A DNA stretch of 64,000 nt. Origin: Sapria himalayana. Its lineage: Eukaryota > Streptophyta > Magnoliopsida > Malpighiales > Rafflesiaceae. This document shows positions 27,601 through 41,698 of the stretch, piece after piece. The stretch is taken from the NCBI GenBank assembly GCA_029783825.1, contig JAREIK010003369.1, positions 1 through 64,000 on the forward strand, given 5' to 3'. The stretch's first letter is position 1, and each line of letters begins with the position of its first letter. Under the pieces are notes generated by a model that saw only the letters and a program-made list of their open reading frames with translations, had not been told where the DNA came from and did not search any database. The position numbers were made by a program, and so were the translations under genes.

Positions 27601-30600
27601 TCTATATTTGTCATCATTATTAATTTATTTTGTTTTTTGATAATTTTTTTCATCTTTATGGTTAATATGTCTTAGTACGATGCAAGTATATTTGTCTTAA
27701 GGGTGGTAAGTCAAATGTATTTGTTCAAGAGTGAAAAGTCTTTGGTTCGAGACTCATAAGGTATAATCCCTCTGGTTTTTAGGATAAGATTGTCAAGATA
27801 TTAGTCACTCTTAGACACCATACTAAGTGGGAACTTTGTACTATAAGTGATTTATTTAATGATTAATAGGTAAATTAAGGAAAGCATATAAGGATTTTTT
27901 TGAGAAACATATTTAATTTTTTTTTCTATAATTGATTAGTTTTTATGACCTTTTTTAATGCATTCTTCATTATTGATGACTGTGGGAATTGTCTTAGCTT
28001 GTATTTTTGTATGCATGTTTTATAGGTATTAGGGGGTTCACTTATGTGTTTCTCTTTTGCAGAGATATTTGGGCGTTTATTTTGACAGTCAAAGTGCAAT
28101 ATTGCTGTCTTTATGATCAGGGGTAATGATTTATTCGCAAGACATGAAATGTTAACTTGTCTCCACGTTCATTGAATTTCTATTTTCAGGCAATTGTTGC
28201 ATTTCTTTCGGATTTGTGTGGAACTGTTGATTTTCTCTAAACCCTTTTTTTCCTGGGATTTTTTGTATTGTAATTAATATGTCAATGTTCAATGGTTTCC
28301 TCTCAGGTATACTTCAATTGGGAGCGTGCATGATACTGTACCAAATGCATTGTTGAGCATAAGGGATGCTCCTGGCTGTGTGAAAAAATATAAACCTGCA
28401 TATTTACTTTCTGATGGAAGATTAGAAAGAGCAGGACGGATAAGACGGTCTACCCTTTCAATTTCAAAGCATTTTCCTATGATTGCAAATGGATCATACA
28501 ATGGGAGTTTACTTAACAACTGCAGCCTCACAGCATCTTGCATCCTGGTTGCAGATGAAATTCTGTATGCAATTTACTTGTAATCACACATAAACAGATG
28601 CGTTGTGATTTGCACTTCTCAACTTGCATTGCCCTGGATGTTTTCCTGAATCAAATGTAGCTTAAATGTTGTAGGTGCTTGTATAAAAACATTTATGGAC
28701 AAATTGAGAGTTAGATAAAATTCCATTTACCCACTCATCTGGCTTACGAATCTTATATTGGTATATGCTGAGATTTTGTGTTTTGTATTTAGAGAGTCCT
28801 AGTGTATTTGAAAATTTGGATCTGATAAAAACCATGCTAATTAGTCTGATCCATCAGACAGAGGGATGAGCATGACTTGTGGAAAACTGAGCTAATAAGT
28901 CTGATCCAGCATGTCAAAATAGCACAGCCCAACTAGGTCCAAATGACTTGAGAGACTGCCTGCTCTGGTCTTGCCTGGTTCGATGCATTTTAGGGCTGGA
29001 CTAGGCTCCTACTTAAGAGAACTGGGGTTTGTCAAACACTTTTCAGCCCAAATTTGGCAGGATTATGCCAGGCTATGCCGGGCAATCCAAATAACAAGAT
29101 ATAGCTTATAGTTTAAGTGTGTTCCAAGTGATCATGTATTCTATTTTTGTGTGTGTTGAGATGAATGATATTTTAATTGAGCTGGGCTGACCTGATTCAG
29201 TTGTCCATTTGGCCCTGGCATGCCTGATATAGTGCATATTAGGGCTCTACCAGTTTCCTATTTGAGGGTTTTGCTTTGTTCATTTTTTGGGACTGTTTTG
29301 GTCATGTTGGGTATAACTAGGATGAACAACCTAAATTATGAGGCATATTCTACAGAATAATTAAGTACGTCTGTTCTAATGATTATGTGATCTATTTTTT
29401 TTTTTAATATGTTTGTTAGGTTTTGCTGGGAATCAGGGGGAGAGAAAAGAAGAGGGAAAATTAATATTTTATTTTTCATTAATTTGGAAAATGATAACTA
29501 TTGAGATTTTAGTTGAGTTTTAATTTATTTTATGTTGATCCTATTTGTATTTTTATTATTTGGGAGTACCCAATTTGTGAGTAGTTCTAAAATTCACACA
29601 CACACACACATATACTCATATAAATATATTGTATTCAAATGTAAGCATTTTTTAAATAAAAAATTTATCTTGTCTGTTTCTTCCTCCTCCCTCTCTCCTC
29701 TCACTGTGTTCAGAAGTGAAGGTGAGATTTCTTCATGGGGCTAGAGTGTATTTTCTAATGAAGGGGTGGTAGGTTGCATTAGTGATGGCACACCCTTTGG
29801 GAGCTCCGTTGATAGTTATAGTCAGTTGAATTCAATGGCTGTAGTAGCTTTGATGCACTGTACCACTTAAACACCCATGTATAGCAAGTCTTTCATGTTT
29901 TTTCTTGTGAATTTGAGGTTGTCGGGTCTCTGACAACATGATTTGGGTAGGAAGATTTTTTTTGGCAATAGCGGCGGAGCTTGTGAATGCCAATTGGGCA
30001 GTTGATGCGGTGATGATGGTACAAAACTATTATTGATGTAATATTATATATCCTTAACTTTTTTTCAGTTGTTTCTTTTTACAGCCAAAAGCACAACCAA
30101 ATTTGGTTGCATGTGTTTACAACTCATATTTTATTGCCCATAATTTTTGATTTTATAATCTATCTTTTTTTGATTTTAGCTTTTAATTAGGTTTAAATTC
30201 TCTTTTGTGTAAAATTATGCATTGTCATGAGATAAAAAATGATTAGAATTAATGTGGGATAATTAGAAATAATCCAATGGAAATTAAGGATAAACACTTA
30301 AGACTACATTGAGGAGACTTAGCAAAAAAGTTTATAGTATTCTTTAAATCTATTTATACGGAGAGTAATATATTAGTTTGTAAATATAAATTATTGGGGA
30401 GAACATTTTTATCTCTTTTAGAGATTTATAAGAGTGTGACTTAGATAGTTATAATTATATTTTGATTGAGTAAAGTTGGTGTGATTAGTTGTTGATATGT
30501 ATTATTTTTGCCATGCAGTAGTAATGAGAGAGCTAAGAGGTATGACAAAGATTTGTTGAGAGATAGGAGGATAATAGTGATATGTTCCTTTTGTGGAAGG

Positions 30601-33600
30601 TTAAGACATACTTGAAAAAGATACTGGACATTGCATATTGAGTTATGATGGACTTTTCAAATTTCAGAGGTCATATAAAAAATTAGTGTGTACTCAACTT
30701 GGTTCTTCTATGACTGCATTCACTAGAGATGTGACGATGACACTTTCTCGGAAGGAATATTTCATACTTTGTTTTTTTGGGTGTCTCTAGATCAGATATG
30801 TCTACATCTATATTATTCATCATCTTACTTTACACTTTTGGATAATGGATTCAAAAGTTGCTGCCCATGCTATACTTAGTTGTACTATTTTTAATTCCTT
30901 CGTAGAGTCTAAAATTTTTGATATTGTCACAATTAATAATGCCATTTATATGAGTTAGGTTAAATGTGTCGAATGGGTCATTTCATTCTGTCATGATTTA
31001 TTTTTTAGGCTCATATGAGTTATCATGTGGTATCTAACACGACATGGTTTTTAGCAGGGGGGGTACTATGCAGGTACAACTCTAAAAATGGGTAGCCTAG
31101 TACGCCCCGTTGGTATGCTCTTGCCTGGGTCGTATTGGGTCACGCTGAATCATGTCAAGTCGGATTAGGCTTGGCCAGGCTAGTCGGGGTTCAATTTAGA
31201 CTAGCTTAGGTTTATTCCAATCTAGCTTGGGTTAGGTCTAGGCTAGCCTATTTGGCTAGCTGGGCCGAAACCAGCACGTACGAGCCGTAATGGGTTGTGC
31301 ATTGCCATGCCTCTTGTGCAAAGAATTCTAGCTCGGCATGATTATAACTGTGTTGCTAGTTAACACGAGGCTAGTCCAGGCATGACTCTAAACTAAGCCA
31401 TACCTTGCTAGGCACGATTGAATTGTGCTATGCCTCATGTTGTATTTGGGTTGTCTGACCTAATTGATATCTCTAGACTAAGTAAACTACTTATAGATGT
31501 TACCTTTGCTATAGGTAGTTGTATTATTTTTTAATTCTTTCATAGAGTTTAGAGTTTTTGATGTTGTCATGTCTAATGATACTATTATATGTGCTAAGAG
31601 ACATGATGTCACTATTAATCTTTTTTTTTGATACATATTTTATATGTAGTGAAATATGTCAGATAAAAAAAATATGCAAGAGCTTCTTATTTGGCATATC
31701 ATGGATGTGCTATGAGCGATCCATTCTCTCTGCTCTACTCAAATATTAGAGGATCCTGTATGATTTTTATTTATAATTGTTTGATGATTATATTCGGTAT
31801 ATATGGTTATTAATGTTTAAGAAAAGATTTTTTTTTAATTTTTATAAAATTTAATGAAAAAATAAAAATTCAGTTTGAATATTATATTATGATATTAAAA
31901 AATAATAATGTATTATAATATATTTCTTATTAATTTTTTTATTTCTTTAAGGAACATTATATTGTTTATTAGACATCATATACTCATTATATGTCTAATA
32001 CATTATAATGTATTAGAATATATTTCTCATTAATTTTTTTGTTTCTTTAAGGAATATTATATTGTTTATTAGACATTATTTTTTTGAACAAATTAGAATA
32101 TTTGAAATGAAGAATCAATATTTGATTAAGATAGCTCAGGCATTTTAATTTTATAAGTGTGTGCTTAGATATTTTGGGGACAAATGATGTTAATTGCTAA
32201 TTTATAATTAATAAAATATGACCTATTTTCTCAGATTGTATTTTATTTCAACTTATATATCTTGGACTTTCAGGTCTCAGATACATACTCTTTTAATTTT
32301 CACCTAAAATTTTTTGGTACATTTATTATTTTTATGGTTTCTCTCCAAGCAAGGAGAAGATAACATGTGCTATAAAGAGCGTTGTTATCGAGTATTCTAG
32401 TATTCAGAAGGAATATTAGTGTTATTAAGTAGAGTTTAGGAAAATTATAAGTTTTGATATCAAGTTCTTAAAGGATAAGTTTTTCCTCTAAGATTCAATT
32501 TGAGAGAATGTCTCTTCAGATACTATAGTAGTAGTTCCATTTTCCCACCAAGTAGTTATTCTTCATAGAGGAGTAATAGTTGACCTTACTTATATTCATA
32601 TGATACGACTAAGATAATTGGTTTCGAGGAAAGTAATAGCACATATCCAAGGCAATATGCCTAGGACAAGAGCTTAGTGTGAGTGTTACTCTAGGCATGA
32701 GGTATGAGCATTGTTTAAAAAGGCACTTTCAATGCTCTCATAGATGTATGCCTCAAGGCGTGGTGTGTCGAAAGTAATGACAAATACCAAATGAGTGGTA
32801 ACAGTTCATTCCAAGAATGAGCTTGGACTCCTTGTTTGGGAATGAGTTGTAGTCATTCTCGAATGAGTAGTCAAAGCTCGTTCGGGAACAATATTCTAAT
32901 TAAACTATAAATATTACTATTGGTTGTTTTTAAATTTATTTTAAAAATTTGATAATTTTTAAATATTTCTAATATTCACTGAATAATATTATTGATTATT
33001 TTTGTAGAATGAGTTCATCTAATTCAAAAAATTCAAGAAAATATTTTGTTTATAAGTATTTTATTGTAATTTTTAGAGAGTAATATTTGAGATATAAGGA
33101 GGATGCAAGAAGAAAAGAAAAAAATATGTAAAAAAATTGATAGATTTATATATTCAAAATATATACCATTTAACATTGTGAATGATATTTATTGGATTCT
33201 TATGACTGAGGTTGTTATAAAATTTGGGCCAGGGTTGAATCATTAATTTATGCAAAAACTGAGGACATAGATTCATTAAAAAAGAAGTGAATAATTTAAG
33301 TATCATTATGAAAAATCACAGAAAAGCTTAAAAATAATATGAATATTTAATAATATCAGATGATTGGATAGATAAGAAATAATAAGTGTATTATTAATCT
33401 TTTAGTGAATAATTTTGCTGACTTGATTCATGAAATTAATTGATAATTTTGATATAATAAACAATGAAGAATTAATGTTTAAATATCTTGATATTATGGT
33501 TGAAAAAATTAGTAAGAAAAATATTATGTAAGTTATCATTGATAATGCCACTTGCTTGTGTTGCACATTATAGATTTTAAATTTAACTATTTTAGGTCTA

Positions 33601-34807
33601 GAGAGAGGGAAAGTAAAAAAAACTTAAAATAAATTACCCAGTAAAGTAGTCATGTCGATCACGTGCATGATGCACCACAATTTAGCTCAAAATTCAAAAC
33701 CAAAGTTGAGATTCCCGAAAAGTCAAGCCAAATGACGAATTCCCGATTTCCTGATTCCCGAGAGAGAGGAGTAAGATTTTTGAGAGAGAAAATGTGAGAT
33801 TTGAGAGAATAAATATTTATGAAAAACATAAATATTATAGAGAAGGGGGATAAATTTTATAGATTAATGAAAATAATTTTTTTTTTAATTTTTTTTTTGA
33901 TTTTTTTTAAATTTTTTAGGGGGCAGAATCATGAAAGCCGTTGGATTCTACCCACTAGCCGTTAGAGGTGAGATCCAACGGCAACAATTTAATTTTTTTC
34001 TTTTGCCTGTTGGGGGTGGGGGCGAATTGGGTCGGGTCTTATTGGACCCGACCCACGGTCTTTTTTGAGGGAAGGGGAATGGGAAGCTTGGCTTGGCCTT
34101 GGCCCGAGTGTCTCGGTCACAGTGAACCCACCGTGACTCTTGAGGGTGCGGGATTGCGGGTGCGAGACGCCGGGGTGTGAACGGTGACTCCGACCATGCC
34201 TATTGGCCGTGCCACGGGCCATCGAACCGTGGCAGGTCAGGCACGGCACGAGGCCTGGTTGGCCTCGGCACAGCACGGCACGGGATGTGCCTTACTCGGG
34301 CACGGGATATTCCCGTGCAGGGCCGCCCTAGGCACCACCGAACTGTGCCGGCCTTGCCCGGCCAGGCCCGGCTCGGTTAACACCTCTACATCGACGTAGT
34401 TAAATCTCAAATTTTACATGCATGACAAAAATTAAATATCATGTTCATATTTGGATTAATTGATTGTCACAAAATGAATAAATAATTATGCATTGATTAC
34501 CAAATAATAATTTGACTTAATCTAGAGTTGCTCATCCAACATGTGTTTCCTGCATCGTTAGCCAAAAATCAAATCCTTATCGAAATGATACACAACAAAT
34601 AAATATTTGTCTTCAATTTTTAATGGATTATTCATAGTTTTCACACATTGATTATTGTTATTTTTTCTCAACAAAAACAAAAAAAAAATTTAAAATATAG
34701 TCTACATCACCATAGTAGTCAATCACCATGACACCATTACACGACCAATAGCGTCCCATTGACCCTAACTCTGATACTTATTTTTCATCAATTCAGAAAA
34801 TAATAAT

Positions 34808-34842
<35 letters not shown>

Positions 34843-37800
34843 AAATTGAGGTATCACACATGATGGCTGATCCCATACAAACAAAATAAGGAAAATATAA
34901 TACAAATTACAATATACACAAAAATAAACCTCCACCTTTTAGTATGGTATAAGAGAAAGAAGGTACATGTTGGCCCACTTGCATAATACTTGGGTGAACA
35001 CCAACCAATTTGTCATTATCATGAACATATATATTTTTTGTTTATATTTGTTTTGTTATCATCATCATCATCATGTGAGATGTTCTAAAAGTTTTTTTTT
35101 TTTCAAATTTATAAGATTTGAGTTTCCTTTATATGTGGGTTTCATATGTGATTATTTCATCTCAAGGTTATGTTGTTCTATATGGTATTAGAGCTAGGAT
35201 TTGAATACCCTATAAAGAGATTGTGTGTGAAAGGGGGTGTGTTCTGTGGCACTGCACATATAACAAATCATGTATTCTGTAATAGTGTGTGGTTGTGTGT
35301 GTGTGTGTGCAGACTGTAACAATGTGTGTGGGTAGACCCCCAAGCGTGGTTTGGTGACAATGTGTGTGTAGTGCGTGTAGATAGATCATGTGTGTATGGT
35401 GCACAGTGTTGAGGTGCACAATGATGTGTCTTGCATGATGACATGTAGAACGTAACCGTGTGTACATTTACTGTAATAGTGTGTGCACAGTGTAGAGGCT
35501 CACTTTGATGTGTCTTGCATGATGACATGTAGAATGTAACCGTGTGTGCATGTACTGTAACAGTGTGTGCATTTATGGTGCCCAGTGTCGGGGCGCACAA
35601 TGATGTGTATTGCATGATGACATGTAGAATGTAACCGTGTGTCCATGTACTGTAATAGTGTGTTCATGTACTCTTATAGTGTGCATGTACTGTAATAGTG
35701 TGTGCATGTACTGTAACAGTGTGTGCATGTGCTGTAACAGTGTGTGCATGTGCTGTAACAGTGTGTGCATGTGCTGTAATAGTGTGTGCATGCATTGTAA
35801 TAGTATGTGCATGTTCTGTAACACTGTGTGTGCATTGTGTATAGATAGATCAAGTGTGTATGGTTGTGGGTAGGCATGCACAATGTTATGGCACACCTGA
35901 TGGTGTGCATAACATTGTGTTCAATGTTATGGCACATTGAAGCATTGTGGTGTGCAATAGTGTAGTATAGTATGCAGTGCAGTGTAACAATTCAGTGTGG
36001 TTTGAAGTATGGTACAATGTCACAACGTGTTCAATGTGTGGTGCAGTGTGGTGAACATGTACGGTGGTGATATTGTGCAGTAGGTGGGTAGTGACTGAGG
36101 TTGTTACATATGTTTATGAGTGAAATAAAAATTTTCAGGTGATATAGTACTTATCTGGACATGGTACATAAGACAATGGATTCGTCTTACAATGCATACA
36201 TTATAGGAAGAGTGAATATATTAGAAAGAGGCGTTGAAAGTAATTTTCAGAACATTGATTGAGAATACAGTTTTATGTGGAATGCCTTTTTCTAATGCCT
36301 AGAGGTGTTTTTGGCTCAAAATGCTTTGAGGCACTCCACAAGGCATGCCTCAATAACGTGTATTAATACATGGATTTAAACAACCTCCCCATATACTGTT
36401 ATATACAATAAATTGGGTTAATAATGTTTTGGTGCATTAAATATGAATTATTTTTTATATAGAATTATTGAAGATGTCTTATTTTTATATGGAATTCCCT
36501 TTCCTGGTGTCCATTACAAGTACCTTAAAATTCTGTATACAACATCAAAATATCCTTGATTAGGTGAATGCATGAATTAACTTACTACACTCACTGCAAG
36601 TACAATATCAGGATGTGTATGAGAGAGATAGATCAATCTCTCAACTAAACATTGGTACCTCTTTTAGTTAATAATTTCTTCCGGACTTGCAGGTTGAAGC
36701 TTCAAATTTGGTTCTATAGGGGTTTCAGTTGCTTTGTAATCGAGTAAGCTGATCTCTCCTAGCAAAATTAAGTATGTACTTTCTTGGAGAGATAATAGCT
36801 TTCTTAAATCTTGCAAATTCTATTTTAAGAAAGTATTTTAGAGGCCCCAAATCTTTGATTTCAAACTCTCAAACCAAAGTTTTCTTTATTCTATCAAGCT
36901 CAACGATATCATCTCCAGTCAAAATGGTGTCATCCATATAAACTATTAACATTGCCACTTTTCACTCGTATGACTATATAATATTGTAAGATTGGCTTGA
37001 CTTTGTACATACCCTGTCAAACCAGACTATAGGAGACTGCTTAAGACCATACAATGACTTCTTTAATCAACACATTTTCTTTTCTCCAAAATTTTCTTCA
37101 AAGCCTAGTGTTAAGTCCATAAACACTTCTTCCTCCAAATTACTTTTTAAAAAAGTATTCTTTACATTTAATTATTACAAAAGCCAATTAAAATGTACTA
37201 TAAAAGAAAGTAATACTCGATTAGAATTGATTTTTGTAATAGGTGCAAATATTTTTTGGTAATCAATTCCATAAGTTTGTGTGAAATTTTTAGTAATTAA
37301 CCTTGTTTTATATCTTTCAATGCTCTCGTCAGACTCATATTTGATTGTGAAAATTCACTTGCACCCTATTGTCTTCTTCTCCTTAGGCGAATTAACAATT
37401 TTTCAAGTTTTATTTTTTTTAAGTGGTCTCATCTCTTCATACACTACTGACTTCCACTCCCCTAGTGTTCCAGAGCTTCCTGTATGTTTTTGGTACAACA
37501 GATGAGAAACATTTGTTGTGAAGGCTTTGTATTTTTCTGAAAGTCTATGGTAGGACAAATAATTGACAATAAGATATTTGGTACAATTCCTAACACCTTT
37601 ATGAATGACAATAAAAACATAATAATTAGAAGAAGATAAATGATTAGAAGTTATTGGAAGATTACCAAAAAAAGGGAGAATTAGGAGATGCTGATTGTCA
37701 ATACTCAAGATTGATGGGTAGATTCTCAATATTAGGATTAAATCTATGTCTTGTGTACACATGCAGCTCAGTGGATATAGGTGGTGAAGTCTCTCTCTGT

Positions 37801-40299
37801 TTGTGATACAATTTTACTAGGCATAGATAGATTATTATCTTTTGTATTTTCTCCTAGAAAAATATCTATTTCCTGATTAATTTTAGGAAAACAAATTGAT
37901 GGTTTTGGTTCTTGTTGCCAAAATTGATTCTCATTCAAATTTTCTCCCTTAAGAGAGGTTTTGGTATAAAATGAAAATTTTCAAGAAATTGAACATTCAT
38001 ACTAATATTGATTTTTTTACTGATTGGATTGAAATACTTATGAGATTATCCTAAAAAATTATATTTTTTAGCTCTTTGATCAAATTTGGATAAAAAATGT
38101 GATGAAACATGAACAACTTTTAAGAGTTTGTAAAGATGTTTTATAGTTCAAATCTTAGTAGGTATTTTATTGATCATATAACAACTTGTTAGGATTGCAT
38201 CTCTTCAAAGATATTTAGGAATATTCGTTTAAAATATTAGAGCCTTAGCTAATTTAAGTAAGTGTGTTTTTATGTTCTGCAATTTTATTTTGTCGAGGAG
38301 TATTTATACAAGTAGATTGATGTATAATATATTTTTCTTGAAAAAACTTTTTAAATATTCTTTAAAAAATTCTGTTCCATCATCGCTCCGAAGGATACTT
38401 ATTTTAGTTTGAAATTGATTTTCAACAAAAGAGAAACTTTAAAGAGTTACAATTTCATTTTTTGAATTTATTAGGTAAAACCAACATAGGCGTGTATGAT
38501 CATCAATAAATATCATAAACTATTTTTTTCCAGTTAAAGTAGCAACCTTAGGACCCCAAACATCATCATGTATTAGATAAATAGGCTAAGAAGTCAAATA
38601 TGATCTAATTTTGTGGATACTTCAATAATTTTAAGCCAAGAAAAAAGTTTCACAAAATAAGGAATTACAATCCACTTTTATAAATAAGTTTGGACATAGA
38701 TACTTTAAATAGAAAAATTAGAATATCGTAGTCTATTATGCCAAAGTATAATTTGCTCAAGAACAAGATTTGAACAGACATTACCAATAAAATCCTGAGC
38801 TTGTTTATTCCTATGATGGCTGTTATTTAAATAGTAGAGATACTCTATCATTCTAGCACTGCCAATCATCATTCTCATGTTCTAATTCTGAATTCACAAC
38901 AAAAGATGCTAAAGATAATATGATAATTAGAATCTTTAGATAAACAAGTCAAAGATATAAACAAAATAGATTTCAGAATAATCTTTTCTGACAAACGAAT
39001 TGAACCTTTGTCATCAATGAGAGATAAGCTTTCATCTGCATTACACACTTTTTTATTTCCAAAAAAGGGTTCATAAGATATAAATGAATGGGACTGATTA
39101 GTCAACTGATAAGAGGCACCTGAATCTATGATCCAAGATGTAGATAATGAAGAGTAGGCACACTAAGATCTGTTTGTCTGAGCCCAAAGATGCTATAGGA
39201 GTATCGGGAGTCATCAGAGCAGATTTCAGCAGTTTTAGCAGTTGCTCTATTTGTTTTTCGCTCAAGGAGGTGGTCTCGGTAGTATTTGCTCTACATGGGG
39301 CATGATTCAGATCATTTTGTTACTTTTTTATTCTAATGGTTTCTAATCAATAGGTTTTCCATTTAATTGCAAAAATTACACCAACCCTTTGGTTTGTCAT
39401 CTTGATGGTACTGGGTATTTGCAACGTGATAGGTGGTAGTAGCAATCACCATTAGTGCTGAATTTTATACCAATCAAATAATGATTTTCTTGCCAAGCAT
39501 GACATTTCACCAGGTCTCTTCATGTTGAATCTCAGAAAAAACTTCACTGTGAGAAGAAGATTGACGATCTAATATCCTGCCTTGTACTTAATCAAAATTA
39601 GTATTCAGCCCAGCTAAAAATTTGAAAATGTGCCAGTTCTTTTCCTTCTTAAAGTAATTACAGTCATCTGTATTTTTCCACTCTTGCTAATGGGCAATGG
39701 TCTGAAATAGAATCAACTAGATCAATAAATAATATTCAAAAGAAAGAAGAAGTGAGGCTAATTAGGTTGGCTCTGATTCCATGCAGAATGAATTGAAATA
39801 AATTTTTCACTTAAAAAAAATTAATTAAAAAACAATAAATAAAATCCTATTATATAGAGGACAAAATGATTGAGGCATCTTACAAATTGATTGTTCTTAT
39901 CAAAGCATAAAGAAAAGAAAATAAATACAAGTTAAGTACATGATCAGTTTTAGAGTTATAATTATGTAAAGAAACATAATGCTAAGCAATTTTGACTTTT
40001 ATGAAATACAAGATTTCTATAATTATAAAATATAAAACTAAGTTTAAGGAGATTGATTTTTCATATATTTTTTATATATAGACTTATATAAACATATATA
40101 TATATATATAAACCTATATATGTAGTTATATGTATTTATATAAACATACATATAATTAAATAAATGCATATATAAAAAAAATATGTACAAACCTAAATAT
40201 ATAAAGCAATATATAAATGTACATATAAAATACACACACACACACACACAAATCTATATATATATATATATATATATATAACTATATGTTTGTAAATAA

Positions 40300-40341
<42 letters not shown>

Positions 40342-40535
40342 GCACACTTGCTTAAATATAAACCTATATATATATATATAAACCTATATAAATAAATAAA
40401 TATATATATATATATATATATAGTTATATGCATATATATAGGATTATATATATACATTTATATATTGTTATATATATATATATATGCTTGTATATATATT
40501 TTTTATATAAATGTTTATATAATTATATGTATGTT

Positions 40536-40566
<31 letters not shown>

Positions 40567-41561
40567 ATTTATAAACATACATATGTATGCATATTAACAT
40601 ATAGTTCAAAATCACAATCAAATTTCAAAAGTGGTTTTACTATTTAAATCATTTTCTAAAATTTGTTTTTTTAATAGGTGATGCATACAAAAAATATGAG
40701 TAAAATTGTATTTGGTGTTCTTTGTGCATTAAAACATAAATATTTTATATTTGGGTATATATTTTTTAACTATTAAACATGAGTACTTTTTTTGTAAATA
40801 ATTTTTATATTGGTGTACCAAAATATAATTAACTATAATAAATTTGTTTTTGTTATCACTTATTTCACCTAATTGTTAAATAATTTATATTTCACATCAT
40901 TTGTGACTAATTAAATAATATTTTTTCCATCAATTAATTTAATCTAATTCCCAAATAATACAAATATTTTTTCTCATCTTGATTATTTAAAATTCATTAA
41001 TCTATTACTTAAACATGATTCTATTTGAATAATTTGTTTAAAAGTTCACCAAAATTAGTTATTTCTTATTTACCTATTTATTTGGCATAATTTAACTATC
41101 TTTTTTTGTTTTTTTCAATTGGATCTTTTTTCTTCAAATTCTTGGTAAGAAATAATTCTTTCTTGAGATTAATAATTCTTATATGATGAAGAGTTGGTTC
41201 ATTCATACTTATATCATATTTGCTAATAGCCTCAGTTATTAATTAAAGACATAGTGACTACCCATATAAAATAGAATAATAGCTTCGCATGTAAATGTGT
41301 GTGTGTGCTCTTGTGCCATTACAACTTCAAGAAAGAATGCCCCATTCGAAAGAGTTTTATAGAAGAAAAGAAAAGGTTCTGACACTGACAAATCAAATCA
41401 ATATGAATCTCTGAGGGGTAGGGGAGACAAGTCAGTCTTAGATTGGATTGGATTGGAAGCTATCTCATTCATAGGCGGTTAAGTTACCGCTATACATACC
41501 TATGTAGTATCATTACTCTGGGTAAATGGGGCACCATGCAGCCACTTAATGAGGAGGAAGA

Positions 41562-41598
<37 letters not shown>

Positions 41599-41665
41599 GA
41601 TTATATGTTTTTTTGTAATTATACGTAAAATTAAATCAGCATATATATAAAATTATATATATAAT

Positions 41666-41698
<33 letters not shown>

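Noticed and set aside
28289..28543. Minus-strand open frame opposite exon 7
   Set aside because: It is the shadow of the FAD synthase exon; the + strand has the conserved motifs and splice sites.
33968..34399. Overlapping frames in a GC-rich patch
   Set aside because: The patch is the sub-terminal region of a truncated hAT element with frames open on both strands.
35210..35937. Regular repeats that might suggest a CRISPR-like or Cys-rich peptide array
   Set aside because: The units are contiguous 21-bp minisatellite copies without unique spacers; this is plant nuclear DNA, and the frames arise from the 3-divisible period.
40044..40647. Small Tyr/Ile/Cys-rich frames that look like short membrane peptides
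   Set aside because: They are translations of (TA)n and (CA)n microsatellites.
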